Positions 34,812 to 44,047 of a stretch of 64,000 bases of DNA are shown here, one piece after another; the stretch's first letter is position 1, and the number at the start of each line of letters is the position of its first letter. The notes beneath the pieces were generated by a model that did not search any database, was not told where the DNA came from, and saw only the letters and a list, made by a program, of their open reading frames with translations. This stretch comes from UBA2784 sp964494625 (GTDB lineage Bacteria > Pseudomonadota > Alphaproteobacteria > Micropepsales > Micropepsaceae), in NCBI GenBank assembly GCA_964494625.1, contig CAZBRT010000004.1:127925-191924 (forward strand), in the 5' to 3' direction. A program made the position numbers and the translations under genes.

Positions 34812-35398
34812 TTATAAATTTTCTCGACATCCTCTTGCGTGTGCAGCTTGCCACCTATTTCTATTACCAGATGGTCACAAGAGATGCGTCGCCTTTGCCG
34901 AACACGAAGTGCTAACTCCGAGAATCCTCGGTACGCATCCTTTTGGAGAGGCTGGCTCCTCCGGTGACTCAGGAATTTCAACAACCGCGAGTGAGAACGC
35001 ACAATACTCTCACCCCAATTGTCGATGAAAAAATTCATCAATGACTTTGAAAATAATGAAAAGGGGAAGAGGCCTGAAAACCAGCGTTTTGGAAGAACAA
35101 AGGCTGCAAGGTTATTGTAAGATGCGCAAACTGTGGCGGCATCTATGTTGAGTCCACGTTGCCACTCGTGTTCATCACATTCAACCCAAGAAACACTATC
35201 GGGTAAAGGCAGGCTGAGCATTATTCGCCTGCGCGCGTCCCTAACCTTGTTATCCTCGATGTGTTTTAACAACTCAAATGCACGTTGACGCATATAATGG
35301 TAAGCGGCAAATGAAAACGCTAGAAGCGCGCCAATAGCTGCCACGAGCGTTGCCCAATTGCGGACCACTTCAGAGAGTTCCTTGGGAGCTTGATCCAT
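34787..35398 (-). CDS. Hypothetical membrane-anchored protein, low GC, 203 aa
   Basis: The ORF starts at ATG 35398, four bases past the erpA stop, and overlaps xthA by 25 bases. It has one N-terminal membrane helix ('WATLVAAIGALLAFSFAAYHY', residues about 15-35) and a soluble remainder rich in Arg, Leu and Ser with 'EHEWQRGLNIDAATVC' and 'LPKRWFSGLFPFSLFSKSLM'. No family is recognised; DUF4760-like single-pass proteins have similar layout. Base composition is clearly more AT-rich than erpA and xthA, which are usually adjacent in relatives, so I read it as a recently inserted accessory gene. Confidence 0.65.
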   Translation of the reverse strand: MDQAPKELSEVVRNWATLVAAIGALLAFSFAAYHYMRQRAFELLKHIEDNKVRDARRRIMLSLPLPDSVSWVECDEHEWQRGLNIDAATVCASYNNLAAFVLPKRWFSGLFPFSLFSKSLMNFFIDNWGESIVRSHSRLLKFLSHRRSQPLQKDAYRGFSELALRVRQRRRISCDHLVIEIGGKLHTQEDVEKIYKCASPLTT

Positions 35399-35401
35399 CG
35401 T

Positions 35402-35743
35402 CTACACCGAAAACGACGTCCCGCAGCCGCAAGACGATTTCGCGTTCGGGTTTCTGATCTGGAACGAGGCGCCAATCAGGTCGTCCACCCAGTCCAGTTC
35501 GCTGTCCTTCAGAAGGTCGAGCGACACATTGTCGATCAGCACGCGGGCGCCGTCCCGCTCGATCAGCAGGTCGTCTTCGGTCCGCGCATCATCAAACGAG
35601 AAGCCGTACTGGAAGCCGGAACAGCCGCCACCCGACACCGCAACGCGCAGCATGGCGCCCGGCGCCTGCCCGGCCAGGATCGTGTTGATCTTGGCCGCGG
35701 CCCGCGCGGTCAGGGAGAAGGGAAGGGTTGCTGTCTCGGTCAT
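35402..35743 (-). CDS. erpA: Iron-sulfur cluster insertion protein ErpA
   Basis: The 113-residue A-type Fe-S carrier has the three cluster-binding cysteines C41 ('GGGCSGFQY'), C105 and C107 ('CGCGTSF'). 'LLIERDGARVLIDNVSL' is the conserved central part. It hands [4Fe-4S] clusters to apo-enzymes such as those of isoprenoid synthesis and respiration. It is divergent from dgt, 50 bases away, an arrangement common in alphaproteobacteria. Confidence 0.9.
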   Translation of the reverse strand: MTETATLPFSLTARAAAKINTILAGQAPGAMLRVAVSGGGCSGFQYGFSFDDARTEDDLLIERDGARVLIDNVSLDLLKDSELDWVDDLIGASFQIRNPNAKSSCGCGTSFSV

Positions 35744-35793
35744 GCTCGATTGGGGCCGTTTTCACCGTCACGTATCCCGTATATGTAAGGGGC

Positions 35794-36993
35794 ATGAGCG
35801 CGAATTCAAAGCCCCGGCCCGTCCTGGCCGCCTATGCCGCCGATTGGACCAAATCCCAAGGCCGCCTGCACGCGGAGCCGGAAAGCGCAACGCGCACGCC
35901 CTTCCAGCGCGACCGGGACCGCATTATTCATGCCGCCGCCTTCCGCCGCCTGAAGCACAAGACCCAAGTCTTCGTGTTCCACGAGGGGGACCATTTCCGC
36001 ACAAGGCTGACCCATAGTCTGGAGGTTGCCCAGATTGCCCGCTCAATCGCCCGCACGCTGGGGCTGGACGAGGATCTGGCCGAGACGCTGGCCCTGTCGC
36101 ATGACCTTGGGCACACCTGCTTTGGCCATGCGGGCGAGGATGCGCTGGATGCCTGCATGGCCCCCTTTGGCGGGTTCGACCATAACGGGCAGGCGCTCAA
36201 GATCGTCACGCAGCTGGAGCAGCGTTACCCAAAGTTCGATGGCCTGAACCTCACCTGGGAAACATTGGAGGGGCTCGTCAAGCACAACGGCCCGCTGACA
36301 GGCCCCCATGCCACGCGCAAGGCGGGCGAGTTCATCCTCGGCTACAACAAACGTCACGACCTTGCGCTCGACCGCTTTGCCAGCATCGAGGCGCAAGTCG
36401 CTGCGATTTCAGATGATATTGCCTACAACAATCACGACATTGACGACGGTCTTCGCGCGGGATTGTTCAATGTTGACGACCTGATGGCCCTGCCTCTGGT
36501 GGGCGATCTCTTCCGCAGCGCGTTTGACCGTTTCCCCGGCGTTGACGCGGATCGGGTGGTGCAGGAGGCGATCCGCGACCTGATCGGGCTCATGGTCGGT
36601 AATGTGGTCGCCGAGGTGGGCAAGCGTATCCAGTCTGCCGGGATCGCCAGCGCCGCAGACGTGCGCAACCACAAGGCCGCGCTTGCGGGATTTTCCGGTT
36701 CGCTTGCCCGCGATACCGGCGTTCTGCGGCAATTCCTGTTCGACCGGATGTATCGCCACCATCGGGTCTGGCGCATGGCGGTGAAGGCCAAGCGCATCGT
36801 GGCCGACTTGTTTGGCGCGTTTCTGGACGATCCCCGCCTTCTGCCCGAGGAATGGCGCGGTCAGTGCGCCAAGCCCGGAGAGGAGGGCACCGCCAAGGCG
36901 GTGGCCGACTACATCGCCGGCATGACTGACCGCTACGCGCTGGTCGAACATCGGCGGCTTTTCGGGCTGGATTTATGGCCCCAAGCTGAGTGA
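35794..36993 (+). CDS. dgt: Deoxyguanosinetriphosphate triphosphohydrolase-like protein
   Basis: ATG 35794, with AAGGGG just upstream, gives 399 residues; the in-frame extension to 35728 would overlap the divergent erpA promoter. HD-domain metal ligands are H74 in 'RLTHSLEVAQ', H103-D104 in 'LSHDLGHTCFGHAGEDAL', and a later D in 'ISDDIAYNNHD'. The 'RTPFQRDRDRIIHAAAFRRL' N-terminus is typical of alphaproteobacterial dNTP triphosphohydrolases. In many relatives argS follows directly; here the next gene is the SPOR protein after 183 bases with no argS relic that I can see. Confidence 0.9.
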   Translation: MSANSKPRPVLAAYAADWTKSQGRLHAEPESATRTPFQRDRDRIIHAAAFRRLKHKTQVFVFHEGDHFRTRLTHSLEVAQIARSIARTLGLDEDLAETLALSHDLGHTCFGHAGEDALDACMAPFGGFDHNGQALKIVTQLEQRYPKFDGLNLTWETLEGLVKHNGPLTGPHATRKAGEFILGYNKRHDLALDRFASIEAQVAAISDDIAYNNHDIDDGLRAGLFNVDDLMALPLVGDLFRSAFDRFPGVDADRVVQEAIRDLIGLMVGNVVAEVGKRIQSAGIASAADVRNHKAALAGFSGSLARDTGVLRQFLFDRMYRHHRVWRMAVKAKRIVADLFGAFLDDPRLLPEEWRGQCAKPGEEGTAKAVADYIAGMTDRYALVEHRRLFGLDLWPQAE

Positions 36994-37176
36994 GGGCGGA
37001 GTGACTGGCCAGCAGTCGGGCAGGAGGCTGCCAAAAATTCAGTCGAACCGGGTCGTTACGGGCACGATTTGGCCGCAAGTCGTTTGCTAAACTCCCTGTT
37101 CGGGGCATGATTCGAATTTGGCGCGGCATCCTTTCATTTGCGCCACCCCAGTACGGAAGCAGTGCGGGACAAGCTG

Positions 37177-38001
37177 ATGACCCATCTCGACCGTGGCGCC
37201 TACGAGCCGGAATATGACGATCCCCTGACCTATGACGAGGCAGAGGACGAGGCGGAGTCGTCTGGCCGCTCGCCACTGTTCCTGACGCTCGCAGTCCTGG
37301 TGCTGCTGGCCTTTGCTGCCGTTGTCTGGGTTGCCTATCAGCAGGGCGTCCGCCAATCGGATCGCGGCGGCCCGCCGGTCATCGTTGCGGACAATACGCC
37401 CGTGCGCGTGCCGCCGACCGATCCGGGTGGCGCAACGGTGCCCGATCAGGACAAGCTGATCTATGACCGTATCACGGGCGATACGACCGAGCCCGTCGAA
37501 ACCCTGATGCCGCCGGCGGAAGACCCGGTTCCGCTGCCCACGGCTCCCGTGCCTACACCTACCGGTTCGCGCGGCGACGCGGGTCCGGTTGAGGATATCA
37601 CAGGGCCGCCGGTCGAAACGATCGTGGCCGCTCCGCCTCCGGTTCGCGACACCACACCCACAGAGGTTGCGCCCAGTATTCCGACGGAAGACCTCGCAAC
37701 GCTTGATCCTGGTTTGCCTGCAGCTGCGGCGGCTGAAGTTTCCCCCACTTCAGGCGCTTTTGTGGTGCAGGTCGGCTCCTATGCCAGCGGCGAGCTGGCT
37801 GCCTCCGCCTGGCAGGAGGTCAAGAGCGCCAATCAGGAATTGCTGGCGGGCCTCAAGCCGGACATCAAGCCGGTTGATCTGGGTGAGCGCGGCACGTGGT
37901 ATCGCCTGCGCATCGGCCCCTTTGCCACGCGCGGCGAAGCCAATGACCTTTGCCAGAAGCTTTCGGCGCGCGGGCGGGATTGCCTGATCGCCAAGCCGTA
38001 A
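37177..38001 (+). CDS. SPOR-domain inner-membrane protein
   Basis: ATG 37177 gives 274 residues; TTG 37138 and GTG 37162 are in-frame alternatives. An acidic cytoplasmic head ('YDDPLTYDEAEDEAE') is followed by one helix ('FLTLAVLVLLAFAAVVWVAY', about 35-56), a ~130-residue Pro/Thr-rich linker and a C-terminal SPOR domain ('GAFVVQVGSYASGELAASAW ...'). SPOR domains bind denuded septal peptidoglycan, so the protein likely acts at the division site. It precedes nagZ as in other alphaproteobacteria. Confidence 0.82.
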   Translation: MTHLDRGAYEPEYDDPLTYDEAEDEAESSGRSPLFLTLAVLVLLAFAAVVWVAYQQGVRQSDRGGPPVIVADNTPVRVPPTDPGGATVPDQDKLIYDRITGDTTEPVETLMPPAEDPVPLPTAPVPTPTGSRGDAGPVEDITGPPVETIVAAPPPVRDTTPTEVAPSIPTEDLATLDPGLPAAAAAEVSPTSGAFVVQVGSYASGELAASAWQEVKSANQELLAGLKPDIKPVDLGERGTWYRLRIGPFATRGEANDLCQKLSARGRDCLIAKP

Positions 38002-38009
38002 CACCACGA

Positions 38010-39098
38010 ATGGGGGAGGCCGGAGCTCACGCGCTGGTGCGCGAGGGGCAAACCGGTCCGGGGGATGACAGCGTGCTTGTCAGTGCATCCATTTTCGGCT
38101 GTGCCGGAACTACACTTTCGACCGAAGAGCGGGCGTTCTTTCGCGACGCACGGCCGTGGGGCTTTATCCTGTTCACCCGCAATTGCGAAAATCCCGACCA
38201 GGTTCGGCGCCTGACGGCATCACTGCGCGAAAGCGTTGCGCGCGACGCGCCCATCTTCATCGATCAGGAAGGCGGTCGCGTTGCCCGGCTGAAGCCGCCG
38301 CATTGGCGCGTGTCGCCGCCGGCCGCCCAGTTCGGCGCATTGTTCCGCGATACGGAGGAGGGGGCGCGCGAAGCCACCTACCTCAATGCGCGGCTGATCG
38401 CCTCCGAGCTCATCGATCTTGGCATCAATGCCGATTGCATGCCGTGCCTTGATGTTCCGATGGCAGGCGCGCACGACATCATCGGCGACCGCGCCTTTGA
38501 CCGCGACGCGCGCACGGTGATCGAACTCGGCCGTGCCTTTGCCGAGGGTCTTCTGGACGGCGGTGTGCTGCCCGTTGCCAAACACATTCCCGGCCACGGC
38601 CGCGCCGGTGCTGACAGCCACGAGGCGCTGCCCGTTGTCGATGCGCCGCACGAGGAATTGAGCCGGACCGATTTCGTCACCTTCCGCGGCCTCAACACGC
38701 TGCCGATGGCGATGACGGCGCATGTGGTCTATTCGGCGCTGGATGCGCAACGCTGCGCAACGCTTTCACCCCGGATCATCCACACGGTCATTCGCGGCGA
38801 GATCGGCTTTCAGGGGCTTCTGATGAGTGATGATCTCGGCATGAAAGCGCTTGCCGGCAGCTTTTCCGAGCGCGCAAGGCTGGCGCTGAACGCGGGCTGC
38901 GACGTGGTCCTCCACTGCAACGGCAATCTGGACGAAATGAAATCGGTGATGGAAGGCACGCGCAAGCTGGCCGCTGAGGCCGCAGAGCGTGCGGATGCTG
39001 CCCTTGCGTGCTTGCGCAAGGCGGCCCCCGTTGATATCGACGGGATGGAAAAGCGCATTGCCCGGATCATGAGCGAGCGCCAGGTGGAAAGCGCATGA
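38010..39098 (+). CDS. nagZ: Beta-N-acetylhexosaminidase (GH3)
   Basis: ATG 38010 starts nine bases past the SPOR stop and gives 362 residues; a later GTG around 38037 is possible. The GH3 NagZ signature 'KHIPGHGRAGADSHEALPVV' includes the flexible catalytic-loop histidine; the nucleophile is the first aspartate of 'MSDDLGM'. 'IFIDQEGGRVARLKPPHW' is another family block. It removes GlcNAc from muropeptides during cell-wall recycling. It overlaps scpA by four bases in a nagZ-scpA-scpB operon. Confidence 0.9.
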   Translation: MGEAGAHALVREGQTGPGDDSVLVSASIFGCAGTTLSTEERAFFRDARPWGFILFTRNCENPDQVRRLTASLRESVARDAPIFIDQEGGRVARLKPPHWRVSPPAAQFGALFRDTEEGAREATYLNARLIASELIDLGINADCMPCLDVPMAGAHDIIGDRAFDRDARTVIELGRAFAEGLLDGGVLPVAKHIPGHGRAGADSHEALPVVDAPHEELSRTDFVTFRGLNTLPMAMTAHVVYSALDAQRCATLSPRIIHTVIRGEIGFQGLLMSDDLGMKALAGSFSERARLALNAGCDVVLHCNGNLDEMKSVMEGTRKLAAEAAERADAALACLRKAAPVDIDGMEKRIARIMSERQVESA

Positions 39099-39955
39099 GC
39101 GGTTCTGACGAAAACAAGGTTAACGCTGCCGAGCCCGATGGCGCCGAGGCGGATGCGTTTGAAGCGTCGGCCGTCGCAGCGCCGTCTGAGGCATCGGGCG
39201 CCGCTCTTCTGGTCGATGTAAGCGGCTTTGAAGGTCCGCTTGACCTTTTGCTCGCGCTGGCCCGGTCGCAGAAAGTGGACCTTCGCAAGATTTCCATCCT
39301 TGCGCTGGCCGACCAATATCTCGAATTCATCAACGGCGCACGGAAGCTGGAACTGGACCTTGCCGCCGACTATCTGGTGATGGCGGCGTGGCTAGCCTAT
39401 CTGAAAAGCAAATTGTTGCTGCCGGATGAAAGCACGCCGGACGGCGAACCGACCGGTGAAGAGCTTGCGGCGCGGCTTGCCTTCCGCCTGCAGAAGCTTG
39501 AAGCGATGCGTGAGGCTGCCGCGCGCCTCATGGCGCGTGACCGGCTGGGCCGCGACGTGTTCGGGCGCGGCATGCCCGAGGGCATCCGCCTGATCCGCAC
39601 CCCGCAATGGGGCGACAATATTTTCGACCTGCTGAAGGCCTATGCCGAACAGCGGGTGAAGAAGTTCGGCGGCAAATATGCGATCACGCGCGCACCGGTC
39701 TACGCGATCGAGGAGGCGCGCAAGCGGCTTGAATCGATGCTGGGTGCCATTCCGGACTGGAGCCGCCTTGAAGCTTTGCTGCCGGAAGGATACGGGCTGG
39801 GCAAGATGAAGCGCACGGCCATCGCGAGCACGCTTTCCGCGAGCCTTGAGATGGCGCGCGACGGCAAGGTGGAGTTGCGCCAGATGTCGCCGTTCGGTGC
39901 CATTTACCTGCGCCAGAAGACGGCCAACGACAAGGGAGAACCGGCCCATGGATGA
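39095..39955 (+). CDS. scpA: Segregation and condensation protein A
   Basis: The 286-residue kleisin subunit of the SMC-ScpAB complex has the typical N-terminal 'VSGFEGPLDLLLALARSQKVD' block and 'ILALADQYLEFI', and a C-terminal winged helix ('GMFGR'-type region 'DGKVELRQMSPFGAIYLR'). It bridges SMC heads in chromosome segregation. The first 40 residues are a low-complexity acidic/alanine extension. It overlaps nagZ and scpB, consistent with coupled translation. Confidence 0.9.
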   Translation: MSGSDENKVNAAEPDGAEADAFEASAVAAPSEASGAALLVDVSGFEGPLDLLLALARSQKVDLRKISILALADQYLEFINGARKLELDLAADYLVMAAWLAYLKSKLLLPDESTPDGEPTGEELAARLAFRLQKLEAMREAAARLMARDRLGRDVFGRGMPEGIRLIRTPQWGDNIFDLLKAYAEQRVKKFGGKYAITRAPVYAIEEARKRLESMLGAIPDWSRLEALLPEGYGLGKMKRTAIASTLSASLEMARDGKVELRQMSPFGAIYLRQKTANDKGEPAHG

Positions 39956-40694
39956 GGGTGCCATGACCAAGCGCGACGACCGCGAAGATGACGGGGTTGA
40001 TGGCGCGGCGCCGGGCGAGGGCGCGGCAGAGGGGATGCCGGTTGCTCAGCTGCGCGCTGCGACCAACGAGCATATCCGCATGCTGGAGGCGATCCTGTTT
40101 GCAGCCAGCGAACCCCTTGACGAGGAAACCATCGCGGACCGCCTGCCGGAAGGCGCGGACGTGACTGGGTTGATCGCGCATCTGCAGTCGCTCTATTCGA
40201 CCCGCGGCGTCAATCTGGTGGCGGTTGCCGGCAAATGGTCGCTGCGCACGGCAGGCGACCTTGCCTTCCTGATGCGGCGCGAAGCCGTCGACCAGAAGCG
40301 CCTCTCGCGCGCGGCGCTGGAGACACTCGCCATCGTCGCCTATCATCAGCCGGTGACGCGCGCCGAGATCGAAGACATCCGCGGCGTGACCGTGTCCAAG
40401 GGCACGCTCGACCTTCTGCTCCAGATCGGCTGGGTGAAGATGCGCGGCAAGCGGCGCACGCCGGGCCGTCCTGTCACCTATGGAACGACCAGCGATTTCC
40501 TTGCGCATTTCGGCCTTGAGGGCCTTTCAGAACTTCCCGGCATCGACGAGATGCGCCTTGCGGGCCTGCTTGAACTCAAGATTCCCGCGGGCTTTGCCAT
40601 TCCCCAGCCCAGCGACGCGCTGGCCGCAGACGAAGACCCGCTGGATGGCGACGAGCTTGACCTTCTGAAAACCGGCGGTGACGAACTGCCGTGA
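39948..40694 (+). CDS. scpB: Segregation and condensation protein B
   Basis: I start at ATG 39948 (GGGAG nine bases upstream), overlapping scpA by eight bases and giving 248 residues; ATG 39963 is an equally reasonable start. 'HIRMLEAILFAASEPLDEETI' and 'LSRAALETLAIVAYHQPVTRAEIEDIRGV' are the two winged-helix signatures of ScpB. The acidic C-terminal tail ('DEDPLDGDELDLL') is poorly conserved. It works with ScpA and SMC. In relatives tatA usually follows directly; here an ABC ATPase and an amidohydrolase intervene. Confidence 0.9.
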   Translation: MDEGAMTKRDDREDDGVDGAAPGEGAAEGMPVAQLRAATNEHIRMLEAILFAASEPLDEETIADRLPEGADVTGLIAHLQSLYSTRGVNLVAVAGKWSLRTAGDLAFLMRREAVDQKRLSRAALETLAIVAYHQPVTRAEIEDIRGVTVSKGTLDLLLQIGWVKMRGKRRTPGRPVTYGTTSDFLAHFGLEGLSELPGIDEMRLAGLLELKIPAGFAIPQPSDALAADEDPLDGDELDLLKTGGDELP

Positions 40695-41749
40695 CACGCA
40701 TGGCAAGCATGGCGGACGAGGTGGTGCGGCTTTCCTTCAGCCACGCAAGCCGCAGTTTCCGCGATGCCGCAGGCCTCGTTGCGGGTATCCACGACCTGAC
40801 CTTTGATGTGGCGGCAGGCGAGATTGTCTGCCTGCTTGGCCCATCGGGTTGCGGCAAGTCCACAACCTTGCGACTTGCTGCCGGGGTGGAGCGGCTGGAC
40901 AGCGGCATCATCCGCATCGGCAGCGAGATCGTTGACGGGGAGGGGCACTTCATGCCGCCGGAACTGCGCCGCGTGGGCCTGATGTTCCAGGACTATGCGC
41001 TGTTCCCGCACATGAATGTGCTTGCCAATGTGATGTTCGGCCTTTCTCGCATGAACCCCGGCGAGCGCGAACCCCGCGCGCAGGCGACGCTTGCAAGGGT
41101 GGGCCTTGGCCATCACGCCGCATCATGGCCGCACACATTGTCGGGAGGCGAGCAGCAGCGCGCGGCGCTTGCGCGGGCATTGGCACCGGGGCCGCGCGTG
41201 ATGATGATGGATGAGCCCTTTTCGGGGCTGGACGGGCGCCTGCGTGAAAGCGTGCGCGACCAGGCGATCAGCCTGTTGCGCGAGAGCGGCACGCCGACGC
41301 TATTTGTGACGCATGATCCCGACGAAGCCCTGCGGACAGCGAGCCGCATCATCCTGATGCGCAAGGGCCGCATCGTGCAGACCGGCACGCCGGAAGAAAT
41401 CCTGAACCAGCCAGTTGACCGCGAAGCCGCCGCATTCTTCTCGCCGCTCAATCTGATGGTCGCGCGCGTTTCGGGCGGCAGGGTCGAGACGCCGCTTGGG
41501 CATTTTCCGGCGCCCGGTCTTGCGGAAGGCGCGGAAGTCGAAGTCGCGTTGCGCCCGGATGATCTGGTGGTCACGAGCGGCAGCGGCACTGCCGCCCGGG
41601 TAATCAATTGTGCACCCGGCATTGGCGGTTATGTGCTGGACGTGTCCGTAGCAGGCGAGGTCTTTACTTTGCGCAATCAGGCGCCGCTGCAGGTCGGGAG
41701 CGACCTCACGGTTTCGGCGGTTGCGGGCAAGCAGCTGATTTTCGGATAG
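40691..41749 (+). CDS. ABC transporter ATP-binding protein (Fbp/Pot-type), orphan
   Basis: GTG 40691 overlaps the scpB stop by four bases and gives 352 residues; ATG 40700 and 40709 are alternatives. Walker A is 'GPSGCGKST', signature 'LSGGEQQR', Walker B 'VMMMDEP', and the C-terminal ~100 residues form a TOBE-type domain ('VEVALRPDDLVV'). The closest types are iron(III), spermidine/putrescine or 2-aminoethylphosphonate importers. No permease or binding-protein gene is nearby, so its partners must be encoded elsewhere or it serves another purpose. Confidence 0.85.
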   Translation: MTRMASMADEVVRLSFSHASRSFRDAAGLVAGIHDLTFDVAAGEIVCLLGPSGCGKSTTLRLAAGVERLDSGIIRIGSEIVDGEGHFMPPELRRVGLMFQDYALFPHMNVLANVMFGLSRMNPGEREPRAQATLARVGLGHHAASWPHTLSGGEQQRAALARALAPGPRVMMMDEPFSGLDGRLRESVRDQAISLLRESGTPTLFVTHDPDEALRTASRIILMRKGRIVQTGTPEEILNQPVDREAAAFFSPLNLMVARVSGGRVETPLGHFPAPGLAEGAEVEVALRPDDLVVTSGSGTAARVINCAPGIGGYVLDVSVAGEVFTLRNQAPLQVGSDLTVSAVAGKQLIFG

Positions 41750-41771
41750 GCCGCTTCCTTCTGCCAAACGC

Positions 41772-43640
41772 TCAAACCGGAAAGACGCGACCCTCAAAGA
41801 CCGTGCCCCAGACTTTGATGTCCTTCAGGGCGTCCGCCGAGACTTTCTCCGGGTCGGCATCAAGCACGGTGATGTTGGCAAGTTTGCCGGGCGAAAGGCT
41901 GCCCATCTCGTGATCCAGCCGCCATGAATGGGCGGCGTCAATCGTGACCGCCTTCAGGGCCTCCTGCACGGTGAGGCGCTGATCGGGTCCTGCAATGCGC
42001 CCCGATACCGTCTTGCGGGTCACCGCTGCCCACACATTGAAGAGCGGCCGCGCCGGACCGATCGGCATGTCGGAATGAAGTGAAACCGGCACGCCCGCGC
42101 GCACACAAGACCCCAGCCGCGTCATGTTGTCGGCGCGGTCCGGCCCCAGCCCCCACGCGCCATAGGCATCGGCAAAGGCTGGCACATAATAGGGATTGGC
42201 GCTGACGACCGCACCCAGACGCGCAATGCGCTGAACCTGCTCTTCCGTCGAATTGGCGAAATGGACGATGACGCTGCGATGATCGTCGCGCGGGCTCCGT
42301 GCCAATGCTGCCTCGAGCGTATCCAGCACCATGTCGAGGCCCAGATCGCCGTTCACGTGGATGTGGGGATTGAAACCTGCATCCCAGTAGAGCGCCCAGG
42401 CCGCCTTGAAGTCCTCGGGCTCCGTCATCCACTCGCCGCGATGGCCGTCGGTATAGCCGTCGCGCATCTGCATTTTCTGCGAGACGATGGCGCCATCGGC
42501 AAAGAACTTGATCTGCCCGTCAAGGAAACTGACCTTGCCCGCGGGCGCAGACGCAATGACCTCACGCGTGCGATCAAGCGCTGCCTCGCGATGGCGCTCG
42601 AACATGGTGCGGCCATCGACGATCAATGTGGTCGAGAAGGGCGTCTCGTCGTGACCCAGAATGGCCTGATAGAGCGCCAATTGCTCCGGGCCGATCTGGG
42701 CACCAGGCTCGTTCAGGGCAGTCACACCCGCGCGGTGCATGTAAGTTCTGAGAAGGATAAGTCCACGCGTCAGGCGTTCGGGCGTCGCAAAGGCGCGCAT
42801 CAAGGGCGCCAGCACCAGATTGAGACCCTTCTCAAAGAAATGCCCGCGCTGCCAATCCGCCTGTTCACTTGCCAGTCCGTGGCCCTTGGTCATTTCTTCG
42901 GTGATGCCGAACGCTGCCAGTGCCGCACTGTTCAGATAGAATTCGTGGCAGGAGCGGTGCCAGATGGCGATGGGCCTTGTCGCCGAAATGCTGTCCAGCG
43001 CTTCGCGCGACAATTCGCCATGCCAATACTGGTGAAAGCCCCAGCTGGCAAAGAAGCCGGTGTCGGCGGGGTCGGCTGCAATCGCCGCGGCAAGGCGCGC
43101 GCGATATTCTTCGGGCGTGGTGGCTGCAGGCTCAGTCCGGTCGGGCAGGTCCCAAGTGTCATTGGCGATGATCGCGCAGCTCATCGACAGGGCCGCAAGG
43201 ATGGGATGAAGGTGCTGCTCAATCAGGCCGGGTATCAGAACCTTGCCGGCAAAGCGCGCGTCAATCGCATAGGTGCGGCCTTTCAGGGCCGCTTCAACCT
43301 CAGCAAGCGAACCCACCGCAACAATACGGCCGGCCTCTACCGCAATCGCATTGGCGGCGGGATTGTCGCCCGTCATCGTGATGACCCGCGCGGCGGTATA
43401 GACGGTAAGGGCTGCAAGCGTGGGGGCGTTTGCGGCTTGTGCTTTTGCCTTTCCGCCACCGATCGCAACGCTGGCCGCAGCCCCCGCTGCCATGGCCAGA
43501 CATTGGGCCAGAAACTGGCGGCGTCCCGGATTCTTCATGTGAGCGTTCACCGCCGCTCCCAGTTCATGACAGAAGCAGGAAGCCAGGCTGCCCATGCCGC
43601 CATTGGCCAACATCCGGGAAAATGACGTTTGCGGCTGCAT
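41772..43640 (-). CDS. Tat-exported YtcJ-like amidohydrolase
   Basis: ATG 43640 has GGAGAG five bases upstream and gives 622 residues; ATG 43538 (588 residues) is the alternative that starts closer to the signal. A twin-arginine signal, 'GRRQFLAQCLAMAAGAAASV', lies at about residues 39-58. The mature part is an amidohydrolase family 3 protein: 'GLIEQHLHPI' carries the HxH metal site, and 'FFADGAIVSQ', 'HIHVNGDLGLDMVL' and 'SLHSDMPIG' are further family ligands. The substrate is unknown. It is divergent from tatABC, the translocase it likely uses. Confidence 0.83.
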   Translation of the reverse strand: MQPQTSFSRMLANGGMGSLASCFCHELGAAVNAHMKNPGRRQFLAQCLAMAAGAAASVAIGGGKAKAQAANAPTLAALTVYTAARVITMTGDNPAANAIAVEAGRIVAVGSLAEVEAALKGRTYAIDARFAGKVLIPGLIEQHLHPILAALSMSCAIIANDTWDLPDRTEPAATTPEEYRARLAAAIAADPADTGFFASWGFHQYWHGELSREALDSISATRPIAIWHRSCHEFYLNSAALAAFGITEEMTKGHGLASEQADWQRGHFFEKGLNLVLAPLMRAFATPERLTRGLILLRTYMHRAGVTALNEPGAQIGPEQLALYQAILGHDETPFSTTLIVDGRTMFERHREAALDRTREVIASAPAGKVSFLDGQIKFFADGAIVSQKMQMRDGYTDGHRGEWMTEPEDFKAAWALYWDAGFNPHIHVNGDLGLDMVLDTLEAALARSPRDDHRSVIVHFANSTEEQVQRIARLGAVVSANPYYVPAFADAYGAWGLGPDRADNMTRLGSCVRAGVPVSLHSDMPIGPARPLFNVWAAVTRKTVSGRIAGPDQRLTVQEALKAVTIDAAHSWRLDHEMGSLSPGKLANITVLDADPEKVSADALKDIKVWGTVFEGRVFPV

Positions 43641-43827
43641 GGCGGCTCTCCGTTGTCACAAGGGCGTTATCAAACCGGATCACGCGCTGGCAGCATGGTC
43701 AATGCAGCATCTTGGGGTCTTTGAGGGGAGGCTGTGGCTCGGGTCTTTATTGCTTCTTGAGCGATGCTTTGCGAGTATGGCGCAACGCAGCATATGGCCG
43801 GAATGGCCGTGACGCAGGGCATTTCGC

Positions 43828-44001
43828 ATGGGCGGTTTTTCGATCTGGCATTGGCTCGTCCTCATTCTTGTCATCGTGCTCCTGTTCGGGCGCGGCAAGA
43901 TTTCGGACATGATGGGCGATGTTGCCAAAGGCATCCGCAGCTTCCGCAAGGGGCTCAACGAACCAGAAGATCCGCCGCCACCCGCCAACGACAAGCCCTG
44001 A
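43828..44001 (+). CDS. tatA: Sec-independent protein translocase TatA
   Basis: ATG 43828 gives 57 residues, short for TatA. One N-terminal helix ('IWHWLVLILVIVLLF', about 6-20) is followed by the hallmark hinge FGRGKI and an amphipathic helix ('ISDMMGDVAKGIRSFRKGL'), then a short acidic/proline tail. TatA oligomers form the passage for folded twin-arginine substrates. First of tatA-tatB-tatC, 46 bases before tatB. Confidence 0.92.
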   Translation: MGGFSIWHWLVLILVIVLLFGRGKISDMMGDVAKGIRSFRKGLNEPEDPPPPANDKP

Positions 44002-44047
44002 TTGCGCAAGACCGCCATGCGGATGGCGGGGGCAAGGATCGCGCATC

